From contig DTZQ01000506.1 in assembly GCA_012961305.1 (NCBI GenBank), positions 1-6,846 of the forward strand: DNA of 6,846 bases, given 5' to 3'. Below are positions 1 through 6,285 of the stretch, one piece after another (within the stretch, counting starts at the first letter, position 1; each line of letters starts with the position of its first letter). Made by a program: the position numbers and the translations under genes. The notes under the pieces were generated by a model. That model saw only the letters and a list, made by a program, of their open reading frames with translations. It had not been told where the DNA came from and ran no database searches. Origin of the DNA: Armatimonadota bacterium (GTDB lineage Bacteria > Armatimonadota > UBA10988 > DTZQ01).

Positions 1-369
1 GTCACGCTGCACACCGCCGACGGAACTCTGTTGGTGCGGGACCGGCGTACAGGGCAAACTTGGGAGCAACGACCGTTGGTGCAGGACGTGGTGCTGATGA
101 GCGCGGAGAAGACAGCGGCGAACCGCGTCGAGATGAGCCTACTCCATGCCCCTTCCGGGCTGGAGGTGAAGGCGGTGCTGCAGTTGGACGGCGACCGGCC
201 TTATCGCCTCCCCGACGGCACTGAAGTTGCCCCGAGGGGCTTCCGCATTACTGCCCCTCCGCGTTCTCTGCCCCCTCGGCAGCAAACAAAGGTCGCCTCC
301 ACGGGCGGGGTCCAGGCTTTAGCCGAGCCCAAAGGCATTTTTTCGGTGTTCTTCCGTTTGGTTCTGTGA
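1..369 (+). CDS. Partial protein of unknown function, C-terminal end (possible glycosidase-associated domain)
   Basis: The reading frame is open from the first base and ends with TGA at 367-369, so the gene begins before the window. The 122 visible residues have no helix or membrane segment that I can see. The segment 'VRDRRTGQTWEQ' (about residues 12-23) followed by alternating hydrophobic stretches resembles the first strands of beta-sandwich domains found at the front of some large glycosidases (DUF5696-like 'D-x-x-TG-x-x-W' pattern). That is a loose resemblance, not an identification. From about residue 72 the sequence becomes rich in Pro, Arg and Gln and looks less like a folded domain, so a frameshift or truncation is possible. 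No alternative frame restores an obviously better product. The next gene starts 42 bases later on the same strand, which suggests co-transcription and a role linked to carbohydrate use. The function is unknown. Confidence 0.5.
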   Translation, partial: VTLHTADGTLLVRDRRTGQTWEQRPLVQDVVLMSAEKTAANRVEMSLLHAPSGLEVKAVLQLDGDRPYRLPDGTEVAPRGFRITAPPRSLPPRQQTKVASTGGVQALAEPKGIFSVFFRLVL

Positions 370-396
370 CTAACTGCGTAACTTGGGTAAGACCCT

Positions 397-402
397 AAGG
401 AG
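397..402 (+). promoter_or_regulatory. Ribosome binding site of the GH140-like gene
   Basis: AAGGAG lies 9 bases before the ATG at 412. It decides between two overlapping ATGs, at 407 and 412. The one at 407 is only 4 bases from this site and opens a frame that ends after 28 codons, so 412 is the start. Confidence 0.75.
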
Positions 403-411
403 TAAAATGCG

Positions 412-2016
412 ATGCGTTATGCCTGCCAAAACTGGGCGACGGAGTGGGCGTTTGCCTCGGGCAGGGCCTACTCTGACCCGTTCAATGAAGTGACGCTGGA
501 GGTGCTCTTCACCGACCCGGAAGGTGAGGAACATCGAGTGCCCGCCTTCTGGGCGGGGGAGCAGACCTGGCGGGTGCGCTACGCCTCACCCAAGGTCGGG
601 ACGCACCGTTACCGCACTGTGTGTTCGGATGAGAGCAATTTCGACCTGCACGGACAGGAGGGAGTTCTGGAGGTCGTTCCCTATGAGGGGAACAACCCCC
701 TGTTGCGTCACGGCCCCCTGCGGGTCAGCGCCACCCGCCGCTATCTGGAACACCGCGACGGCACGCCCTTCTTCTGGCTGGGGGATACTTGGTGGATGGG
801 GCTGTGCCGTCGGCTGGGCTGGCCAGGCGATTTTCAACGGCTGGTGGCCGACCGGGTGCAGAAGGGTTTCACCGTGATTCAAATCGTGGCTGGGCTTTAC
901 CCGGACATGCCAGCCTTCGACCAGCGGGGAGCGAACGAAGCGGGTTTCCCCTGGGAGGAGGGCTTCTCCCGCATCAATCCTGCTTACTTCGATATGGCAG
1001 ACCTGCGTATCCACTATCTGGTGCAATGGGGGCTGGTGCCCTGCATCGTTGGTTGCTGGGGTTACTATCTGGTCTGGATGGGCAGGAAGCGGATGAAGCA
1101 GCATTGGCGTTATCTAATTGCCCGCTGGGGCGCGTATCCGGTGGTCTGGTGCTTGGCCGGCGAGGGCATCATGCCCTACTATCTCTCCGAGCAGCGGGAA
1201 AAAGACCAGCAGTTCCAGAAGAGGGGATGGACAGAAATAGCGGCTTACCTGCGAGAAACAGACCCCTATCACCACCCGCTCACCATTCACCCCACCGACT
1301 CCGCCCGCAATCAGGTGGAGGACCCGACGCTGCTGGACATTGACCTGCTCCAGACGGGACACGGCGACCGGCGCAGCATTCCCAACACGGTGCGACTGGT
1401 GACCGGCGCGTATGCCCGCACGCCCACCCTGCCGGTCATCAACGGCGAGGTGTGTTACGAGGGCATCGGGGAGGCCTGTCGGCAGGAGGTACAGCGGTTC
1501 ATGTTCTGGGTGTGTCTGTTGTCGGGCGCGTGCGGACACACCTACGGTGCCAACGGCATCTGGCAGGTCAACACCCGGGAGGCGCCCTTTGGCCCCTCGC
1601 CGCACGGGATGTCGTGGGGTGACACCCCCTGGGAGGAGGCGTATCAGTTGCCGGGGTCAGGGCAACTGGGACTGGCGAAGCGGCTGCTGGAGCGATATGA
1701 ATGGTGGCGATTTGAGCCTCATCCCGAATGGGTAGAGCCCCATTGGACGGAGGACAACTACTTAGCCCCCTACGCGGGGGGCATTCCCGGCGCGGTGCGG
1801 GTCATCTTTTTGCCCCGCGGCGTGTGGGGGGTGACGGTGAAGGGCGTGGAGGCGGGGGTGCACTATCGGGCGTTTCTGTTCAACCCGGCCAGGGGGGAGG
1901 AACTAAAACTGGGAACGGTGAGGCCGACTGAGGGCGGCGACTGGCAAGTGCCCCTTGCTCGCCCGCCCATCTACCAGGACTGGGTGCTGGTCTTAGAGAA
2001 GAAGGAGGGACGGTGA
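412..2016 (+). CDS. Putative glycoside hydrolase, DUF5060-DUF4038 (GH140-like, apiosidase family)
   Basis: A complete 534-residue protein. Residues about 5-92 match the DUF5060 beta-sandwich that begins many of these enzymes ('DPFNEVTLEVLF', 'VPAFWAGEQTWRVRY', 'GVLEVVPYEGNNP'). Residues about 100-430 form the DUF4038 catalytic barrel, with 'DGTPFFWLGDTWW' (116-128), 'WCLAGEG' (246-252), 'INGEVCYEG' (343-351) and 'SGACGHTYGANGIWQ' (371-385). About 435-530 is a C-terminal beta domain like the one called putative collagen-binding. The characterised GH140 member BT1012 is an apiosidase acting on rhamnogalacturonan II, with catalytic Asp187 and Glu284. Glu251 and Glu346 here sit in corresponding loops at nearly the same separation, so I infer they are the acid/base and nucleophile. 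There is no signal peptide or lipobox, so a cytoplasmic enzyme acting on imported oligosaccharides is more likely than a secreted one. The exact substrate is unknown, because most family members have not been tested. Confidence 0.85.
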   Translation: MRYACQNWATEWAFASGRAYSDPFNEVTLEVLFTDPEGEEHRVPAFWAGEQTWRVRYASPKVGTHRYRTVCSDESNFDLHGQEGVLEVVPYEGNNPLLRHGPLRVSATRRYLEHRDGTPFFWLGDTWWMGLCRRLGWPGDFQRLVADRVQKGFTVIQIVAGLYPDMPAFDQRGANEAGFPWEEGFSRINPAYFDMADLRIHYLVQWGLVPCIVGCWGYYLVWMGRKRMKQHWRYLIARWGAYPVVWCLAGEGIMPYYLSEQREKDQQFQKRGWTEIAAYLRETDPYHHPLTIHPTDSARNQVEDPTLLDIDLLQTGHGDRRSIPNTVRLVTGAYARTPTLPVINGEVCYEGIGEACRQEVQRFMFWVCLLSGACGHTYGANGIWQVNTREAPFGPSPHGMSWGDTPWEEAYQLPGSGQLGLAKRLLERYEWWRFEPHPEWVEPHWTEDNYLAPYAGGIPGAVRVIFLPRGVWGVTVKGVEAGVHYRAFLFNPARGEELKLGTVRPTEGGDWQVPLARPPIYQDWVLVLEKKEGR

Positions 2017-2018
2017 CC

Positions 2019-2200
2019 TCAGAAGCCCGTGACAACGTTGTCAGCGTAGGAGAGGCGGTTCAAGGGCCCCACCTCGGCCACGACCCGGGTGCCGTACAGC
2101 CCCTCGCGGTCGAGGGCTCTCGTAAAGATAGCAGCATTAGCAGTGCGAGGGTGTTGAAGCCGAGGAATGAGGTCAGCAGCACAATCCTCTGGGCCTTCAC
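2019..2200 (-). CDS. Small protein with N-terminal membrane segment; reading frame apparently broken
   Basis: On the minus strand, a GTG at 2200-2198 lies 8 bases after an AAGGAGG site and downstream of a consensus-like promoter. From it the frame gives a basic start (VKAQR) and a hydrophobic helix of about 20 residues (IVLLTSFLGFNTLALLMLL), typical of a membrane anchor or uncleaved signal. This frame ends at 2060 after 46 residues in unconvincing Pro/Arg/Trp-rich sequence. The neighbouring frame, which ends with TGA at 2021-2019, takes over in protein-like form with C/G-ending codons (LDREGLYGTRVVAEVGPLNR and on, ending VVTGF). A one-base deletion or a -1 shift around 2110-2130 would join them into a protein of about 60 residues. 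Alternatively an ATG at 2207 opens the second frame directly for 62 residues, but its first half looks non-coding and the ribosome site would be only 1 base away. I do not recognise the family. It faces the GH140-like gene with 2 bases between stop codons. Confidence 0.42.
2030..2043. repeat. Perfect 14-bp palindrome
   Basis: TGACAACGTTGTCA is its own reverse complement. It lies in the 3' end of the small minus-strand gene, 14 bases after the stop of the GH140-like gene. There is no loop or following T-run, so it is not a standard terminator. It could be a protein-binding dyad or simply codon coincidence. Confidence 0.4.
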
Positions 2201-2208
2201 GTCCCATG

Positions 2209-2215
2209 CCTCCTT
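2209..2215 (-). promoter_or_regulatory. Ribosome binding site of the small minus-strand gene
   Basis: The minus strand reads AAGGAGG, 8 bases before the GTG at 2200 and 1 base before the ATG at 2207. The spacing favours the GTG start and the frame that encodes a hydrophobic helix. Confidence 0.6.
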
Positions 2216-2245
2216 CCTTTAATCGGGCATCCCTTCCGGGAACTG

Positions 2246-2274
2246 ATTGTACCCCATTTCTCCGAAACGGTCAA
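2246..2274 (-). promoter_or_regulatory. Sigma-70-type promoter of the small minus-strand gene
   Basis: Read on the minus strand, TTGACC (2274-2269) and TACAAT (2251-2246) are separated by exactly 17 bases, each one mismatch from consensus. Transcription would start near 2239, leaving a leader of about 40 bases before the GTG at 2200. The promoter lies in the 98-base gap after the prepilin gene, so the small gene would be transcribed independently of it. Confidence 0.7.
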
Positions 2275-2298
2275 GTTTTCTCTCAGGAAATCAAGAGC

Positions 2299-2889
2299 CT
2301 ACTGGGTTGTCCAGGATTGGCTTTGAGGGTGACGGTAAACGTGACCGTCGTGGGCCAAATTGAGCACCTGCTCCCCGCTGCCCATTACGTCGGTGTGCCA
2401 CCAACAGCGGACAAGGGGGGTCTTCTCCCCGTAAATCCGCAAGTCCCAGTATTTTACCTGCCGCCAGGTGAGGCCCGGCGGCTGGTTGGGGAAATCGGGG
2501 CCGAACTTGTCCAGGGGAAAAATCAGGGGGTTGAACTCGTAGAGGTAACTGCACCGCAGGTAGGGGTCGCGGTACTCAGTAAACCGTCCCTGGCGGTCGA
2601 GGTCAGAGCCCTTGGGGTGCGAACGGTCGTCGGGACAGAACAGAATGCCCTCCCGCGACAGGTAGGCAGGCACCAGGCCGCTGAGCCAAAACGGTTCCCA
2701 TTCCCAATCCTGCATGTACATCTGGATGGCCAGGCCCAACTGCCGCAGGTTGGAAGTACAAACCGTGAGGCGGGCTCGCTCCCGCGCTGCGAAAAAAGTA
2801 GGGAACATTATGGCCGCCAGGACAGCGATAATGCCGACCACGACCAGCACTTCCATCAGCGTAAAACCAACTTGTCGCCGGCGTAACAC
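2299..2889 (-). CDS. Prepilin-like protein with N-terminal cleavage/methylation motif
   Basis: A complete 196-residue protein starting at a GTG, chosen because an AAGGAGG site lies 6 bases before it. A short basic leader (MLRRRQVG) ends at Gly8. It is followed by FTLMEVLVVVGIIAVLAAI, the type IV pilin signature with Glu at mature position 5 (residue 13) and a membrane helix at about 12-30. The prepilin peptidase would cut after Gly8. The segment CTSNLRQLGLAIQMYMQDWE (44-63) is the conserved helix after the anchor in the large DUF1559-like group common in Planctomycetes and Armatimonadota. The C-terminal head has FCPDD (84-88), a Tyr/Trp-rich region, WWH (163-165) and a final DGHV (181-184), comparable to the group's C-terminal H-x-DG feature but with longer spacing. 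Such proteins are pseudopilins or surface proteins exported by a type II/IV system. No other secretion genes are nearby. The role of this one is unknown; membership of the prepilin class is near certain. Confidence 0.85.
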   Translation of the reverse strand: MLRRRQVGFTLMEVLVVVGIIAVLAAIMFPTFFAARERARLTVCTSNLRQLGLAIQMYMQDWEWEPFWLSGLVPAYLSREGILFCPDDRSHPKGSDLDRQGRFTEYRDPYLRCSYLYEFNPLIFPLDKFGPDFPNQPPGLTWRQVKYWDLRIYGEKTPLVRCWWHTDVMGSGEQVLNLAHDGHVYRHPQSQSWTTQ

Positions 2890-2895
2890 GGGGTT

Positions 2896-2902
2896 CCTCC
2901 TT
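2896..2902 (-). promoter_or_regulatory. Ribosome binding site of the prepilin-like gene
   Basis: The minus strand reads AAGGAGG, 6 bases before the GTG at 2889. It fixes the start just ahead of the basic leader peptide. No convincing promoter was seen upstream of it. Confidence 0.75.
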
Positions 2903-2950
2903 CGTTTAACCTCTACAAACCTCCAGCCCGAAAAGTTTCACGGTAAGTGT

Positions 2951-2978
2951 TCAGCCCTCAGCGGTCGGCGCTCAACTG
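2951..2978. repeat. Short degenerate 7-bp tandem repeat in the divergent spacer
   Basis: Four consecutive heptamers on the plus strand, TCAGCCC, TCAGCGG, TCGGCGC and TCAACTG, begin with TCA or TCG at strict 7-base steps. The first three fit TCRGCSS. They lie in the 263-base spacer (2890-3152) between the divergent prepilin and EamA genes. Apart from this run, I see no gene, RNA or clear promoter in that spacer. Confidence 0.4.
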
Positions 2979-3152
2979 GTGGTTGGGGAGCGTGGGAGGA
3001 AGGATTCCCTCCGTCAGCCGCGAATTCCCCTTAGCAGTTTAACTTTACCTCAACTCCGAACTGATGGTCAATAACTGCCCTTCGTCCCGGTCATCTTTGC
3101 AGTGCCCGAGGGGGAAGCAACTATCGGCCGAAGGGTACGAATAGGGATTGCT

Positions 3153-4028
3153 ATGAGCATTACGGCTGTTGGGCTGGTGGTTTTGTCCGGGATACTGCAC
3201 GCGCTGTGGAACCTGCTGACCAAACAAAGTCGAGACCGTTTGGCTTTTCTGTGGTGGGTGCTGCTGATAGGCTGTGGGATGTATTTGGTTCCAACGTTGC
3301 GCTGGGGGGAAGTGCAGGGATTTACGCCGGCGGCTCTGCCCTGGGCCATGGCCGGAGGGTTCTGCCAGGCCATTTATTGCCTGCTGCTGGCGGCGGCCTA
3401 TCGGCATGGTGACCTCTCGCTGGTCTATCCCCTCAGCCGGGGTACGGCCCCCATTTTCATCGTCCTGTGGGCTACTTCTTTTCAGGGCGAACGGGTTGCT
3501 CCCTTGGGGGGATTGGGCATTGCTGCCATTGTGGTGGGAGTGTACCTGATGCACCTGCACTGCCTAACTGCCGAAGAACTCCTCAAGCCCCTGCGAGCCT
3601 GGCGCGACCGGGCCACGCAGTTGGCCCTCCTGCTGGGAGTGAGCATTTCCCTCTACCACGTGATAGACAACCGAGGCGTTGAACTGGCCCCACCTTTCGC
3701 CTATTTCTACCTGATGGAGTGTTTCGTCCTCCTGTTTCTGAGTGGGTTCATCGTCTTCCTCCGCTCGTGGGCCCAACTGCGGGCCGAGGTGAGGGCCAAT
3801 TGGCGGGCCATTGCCTTCGTGGCCGTGTTCTATTTCCTGACTTACCTGCTCATTCTGTTTGCCCTTACTGAGGCCCAAGTCAGTTACGTAGGCCCGGCCC
3901 GGAACGTGAGCGTGGTGGTAGCCACGCTGTTTGGGGTCGCCATTTTGCGCGAACCGGCGGCCACGCCACGCCTGCTGGGTTCGACGCTTATCCTGAGCGG
4001 CCTGGTGCTGCTGGCCGCGAGTCCGTAG
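3153..4028 (+). CDS. EamA-family (drug/metabolite transporter superfamily) membrane protein
   Basis: A 291-residue, strongly hydrophobic protein with about ten membrane helices arranged as two homologous halves, the usual size and plan of EamA transporters. The first half starts with GLVVLSGILHALWNLLTKQS (7-26), in which the HALWN motif is typical. It also has AAYRHGDLSLVYPLSRGTAP (81-100), the conserved loop-helix of the family. The second half ends with SYVGPARNVSVVVATLFG (244-261), an REP turn (266-268) and a last helix to residue 289. Members move amino acids, nucleotides, sugars or drugs across the inner membrane; the substrate here cannot be told. The ATG start puts the first helix right at the N-terminus and has a weak AGGG site 6 bases before it. 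A GTG at 3102 would add 17 residues but has no ribosome site. Only 92 bases separate it from purA, which has its own promoter, so a functional link is not implied. Confidence 0.88.
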   Translation: MSITAVGLVVLSGILHALWNLLTKQSRDRLAFLWWVLLIGCGMYLVPTLRWGEVQGFTPAALPWAMAGGFCQAIYCLLLAAAYRHGDLSLVYPLSRGTAPIFIVLWATSFQGERVAPLGGLGIAAIVVGVYLMHLHCLTAEELLKPLRAWRDRATQLALLLGVSISLYHVIDNRGVELAPPFAYFYLMECFVLLFLSGFIVFLRSWAQLRAEVRANWRAIAFVAVFYFLTYLLILFALTEAQVSYVGPARNVSVVVATLFGVAILREPAATPRLLGSTLILSGLVLLAASP

Positions 4029-4050
4029 GGCCCCACCTGCCGGGAGTCGG

Positions 4051-4079
4051 TTGCATTTCTCGCGTATTTGTGCTACAAT
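4051..4079 (+). promoter_or_regulatory. Sigma-70-type promoter of purA, extended -10
   Basis: TTGCAT (4051-4056) and TACAAT (4074-4079) are spaced by 17 bases, with TG one base before the -10 box (TGC-TACAAT), an extended -10. Transcription would start near 4086, giving a leader of about 35 bases. No PurR-like operator or riboswitch was seen in this short leader. Confidence 0.75.
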
Positions 4080-4107
4080 ACAGGTGAAATCCGAGACAAC
4101 TGACCAG

Positions 4108-4114
4108 AAGGAGG
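4108..4114 (+). promoter_or_regulatory. Ribosome binding site of purA
   Basis: AAGGAGG lies 6 bases before the ATG at 4121 with an all-A spacer, predicting efficient initiation. Confidence 0.8.
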
Positions 4115-4120
4115 AAAAAA

Positions 4121-5425
4121 ATGGCTGTCACCGCTGTTGTAGGAGCCCAGTGGGGGGATGAAGGCAAGGGGCGGATAGTGGATTTGCTGGCCCGCCAGGC
4201 AGATTTGGTCATTCGTTTCCAGGGCGGCAACAATGCGGGCCATACGGTAGTCAACGAGTACGGCACCTTTCGGCTGCACCTGATACCCTCAGGCATTTTC
4301 CATCCCCAGGCCCGCTGTCTCATTGGGACGGGAGTAGTGGTAAACCCGGGCGCGCTGCGGGAGGAAATGGCAGAACTGGCCGCAGCCGGAGTGTCTCTGG
4401 ACGGGCTGCTCATTTCCGAACGGGCCCAGGTGGTCATGCCCTACCACATTCTATTCGACCGGCTGCATGAGCAGCGGTTGGGGCGGCGCAAAGTGGGCAC
4501 AACCCTGCGCGGCATCGGCCCGGCCTACGCCGACAAAGCCGCCCGTACTGGATTGCAAATGGGCGATTTGCTCGACCCCGACTACCTCTGGGAGCGGGTG
4601 GAGCAGTTGGTAGCCTGGAAGAACGAAATCCTCACCTCTGTATTCCACCAAAAACCGCTCTCGGCCAAAGCGATTTACCAGGAACTGCGGGAGCACGGGC
4701 AAGCCCTGGCTCCCTACATTTGCGACCCCCTGCCGGTGTTAGACGCGGCGTTGGCGGGAGACAGCCATATCTTGTTGGAAGGGCAATTGGGGGCCATGCG
4801 GGATTTGGACTGGGGAACCTACCCCTACGTGACTTCTTCCTCCCCAACGGCTGCCTATGCTTACGTAGGCGTGGGTCTGCCTCCGACCGTGCGCTTGCGG
4901 GTCGTCGGGGTGGCCAAAGCCTACACTACGGCCGTTGGCGCGGGGCCGTTCCCCACGGAGTTGCAGGATGAAATGGGCGAGTTCCTGCGGGAAGAAGGGG
5001 GCGAATACGGAGCCACCACCGGCCGGCCGCGCCGCTGCGGCTGGTTCGACGCGGTGGCGGTGCGCCATTCGGCCCGGCTGAGCGGTTTCACCCTGCTGGC
5101 TTTGACCAAATTGGACGTGCTGGACAAGTTGGAACGCGTCAAAATCGGAGTGGCTTACCGCTTGGAAAACCAGACCTTCGACCGCGTGCCCATGACCCGC
5201 CTCCTGCAACGGGTTGAACCAGTGTACGAGGAGGTCGCCGGCTGGCAGACCTCAACCCGCGACCTGCGCGAATATGACCAACTACCTCCGGCTGCCAAGG
5301 CCTACATCGCCCGCATTGAGGAACTCGTCGGCGTTCCTGTGGGCCTCATTTCGGTCGGACCTGAGCGCGACCAAATCATCTACACGCCGACCAGGGGAAG
5401 TAATCCGGTGATGAACCCAGCTTGA
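4121..5425 (+). CDS. purA: Adenylosuccinate synthetase
   Basis: It joins IMP and aspartate using GTP to give adenylosuccinate, the first committed step to AMP, in the cytoplasm. The 434 residues match the usual length (E. coli 432). GAQWGDEGKG (8-17) is the GTP-binding P-loop with catalytic Asp13. NNAGHT (37-42) carries catalytic His41. GTTLRGIGPAY (126-136) and Arg142 match the IMP-binding region. GTYPYVTSS (232-240) is conserved. ATTGRPRR (298-305) is the aspartate loop, with Arg302 and Arg304 matching E. coli Arg303 and Arg305. TKLD (329-332) is the guanine-specificity motif. One oddity is KAYTTAVGAGPFPTE (266-280), where the common Arg after TT is Ala271. The start is set by the ribosome site. 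The family end is recognisable to about ISVGPERDQII (410-420). The last 14 residues look foreign and are read from DNA that is also MFS coding sequence on the other strand, so the true C-terminus may differ. Confidence 0.97.
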   Translation: MAVTAVVGAQWGDEGKGRIVDLLARQADLVIRFQGGNNAGHTVVNEYGTFRLHLIPSGIFHPQARCLIGTGVVVNPGALREEMAELAAAGVSLDGLLISERAQVVMPYHILFDRLHEQRLGRRKVGTTLRGIGPAYADKAARTGLQMGDLLDPDYLWERVEQLVAWKNEILTSVFHQKPLSAKAIYQELREHGQALAPYICDPLPVLDAALAGDSHILLEGQLGAMRDLDWGTYPYVTSSSPTAAYAYVGVGLPPTVRLRVVGVAKAYTTAVGAGPFPTELQDEMGEFLREEGGEYGATTGRPRRCGWFDAVAVRHSARLSGFTLLALTKLDVLDKLERVKIGVAYRLENQTFDRVPMTRLLQRVEPVYEEVAGWQTSTRDLREYDQLPPAAKAYIARIEELVGVPVGLISVGPERDQIIYTPTRGSNPVMNPA

Positions 5426-6204
5426 GATAGGGAGATGCCCCGGTATTCGTTGTAGAAAGTTGGGAGCCATCCAGTGAACGCGGCGTATTGGACCAGGACT
5501 CCGGCGTCCGCCAGCAGCAGAAGCGCCACGGTACGGTTTCGCAGCACCGCTGCTACCTGCCTGAGCGACATATTGGCGCCCGAGACGCTTCTTGAGATGC
5601 TGCCGGAGGTCTTGCCCAGAGCCAGCCAGGCTACGAGACCAGCGATGCCGGGAAGGGCAAAAACCGTAAGCGCGCTTTGCCAGGCCATGAGCCCGGCCAG
5701 GGGCGCTGCGGTGGCCACCGATAGGGCGATCCCCAGACTCAACACCGCGGAAGTGAGAGCGTTCATCACCAGCACTTCCTTGGGGCGGAACCACTGCATC
5801 AGCAGGGGGCCAGTGGCGGTGATAATCAGGGCGAACCCCAAACCAATCCCAGATCTGAGAACCAACAATGTGATGAAATTGGGAGTCAAAGCCGAGAATG
5901 ACACAAGAGCCACGGCGGCCCAGCCCAGGGTGAACGCCCGCCCGAGACCGATGCGTGAGATCATCATTCCGCAGGGCAGTCCCAGCGTAGCCGCGACCAA
6001 AAGAGGCATTGAAACCAACAGACCGGCCGCGGTCCGGTTGATGCCGTAGCCGTCGATGGCGAATGGAAGAAGCGGCGAAACGGCGAAGACGTTACGACCC
6101 ACACTTAGGTGGGCGGCCAGTACCATGGCCGCCATAACGAACCGATACCTGCCGAACGGTTGTGCACTCTGGTTAGATATGTCTTCGGAGGCGTTGTTGG
6201 CCAT
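5380..6204 (-). CDS. MFS transporter, C-terminally truncated
   Basis: A 274-residue membrane protein with about seven helices and the start of an eighth: roughly 21-49, 59-82, 89-106, 109-135, 144-168, 174-197 and 225-250. The segment GMMISRIGLGRAF (79-91) between helices 2 and 3 is the MFS motif A variant. The general look (a short polar N-terminus, then 'FAVSPLLPFAIDGYGINRTAAGLL') is like the CynX/NimT-type single-substrate MFS group; this subfamily call is tentative. Normal members have about 400 residues and 12 helices, so the last four to five helices are missing. The frame stops (TAG at 5382-5380) just after AGFITGLLPLVGV, inside what should be helix 8, within the antisense of the end of purA. 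A two-fold MFS fold cut like this should not transport. The ATG at 6204 has no clear ribosome site. The SRAP gene ends 81 bases upstream on the same strand. The substrate is unknown. Confidence 0.8.
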   Translation of the reverse strand: MANNASEDISNQSAQPFGRYRFVMAAMVLAAHLSVGRNVFAVSPLLPFAIDGYGINRTAAGLLVSMPLLVAATLGLPCGMMISRIGLGRAFTLGWAAVALVSFSALTPNFITLLVLRSGIGLGFALIITATGPLLMQWFRPKEVLVMNALTSAVLSLGIALSVATAAPLAGLMAWQSALTVFALPGIAGLVAWLALGKTSGSISRSVSGANMSLRQVAAVLRNRTVALLLLADAGVLVQYAAFTGWLPTFYNEYRGISLSQAGFITGLLPLVGV

Positions 6205-6285
6205 GCGGAATTTTCAACGAGGGTTGCAGCAATGCCGGCCGCGGTTGTTCAGCGGTGATCTGTTTGAGGGATTCTAGAGGGCGAA

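Noticed and set aside
407..493. ATG at 407 as an alternative start before the glycosidase
   Set aside because: It lies only 4 bases from the ribosome site and opens a frame ending after 28 codons with no recognisable product.
586..1605. Two long minus-strand open frames opposite the GH140-like gene (586-1104 and 1114-1605)
   Set aside because: They are shadows of a GC-rich coding strand. The plus-strand protein shows continuous family motifs through the whole region, and the antisense products look like nothing known.
2017..2060. Intrinsic terminator between the two convergent genes
   Set aside because: The only dyad is the loopless 14-bp palindrome and no T-run follows on either strand.
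2167..2886. Plus-strand open frame of 239 codons across the prepilin gene
   Set aside because: It is antisense to a gene with an unmistakable prepilin signature, ribosome site and start. Its translation has no recognisable domain, and its length follows from high GC on the opposite strand.
3045..3560. Minus-strand open frame of 171 codons overlapping the EamA gene start
   Set aside because: It is rich in Gln, Pro, Ser and His with no domain, and antisense to the conserved N-terminal half of the transporter.
4739..5209. Minus-strand open frame of 156 codons inside purA
   Set aside because: It is antisense to conserved purA motifs, has no ribosome site and its composition is not protein-like.
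5474..6049. Plus-strand open frame of 191 codons opposite the MFS gene
   Set aside because: The minus strand encodes clear membrane helices and MFS motif A. The plus-strand product is Arg/Pro/Thr-rich, as expected of an antisense shadow.
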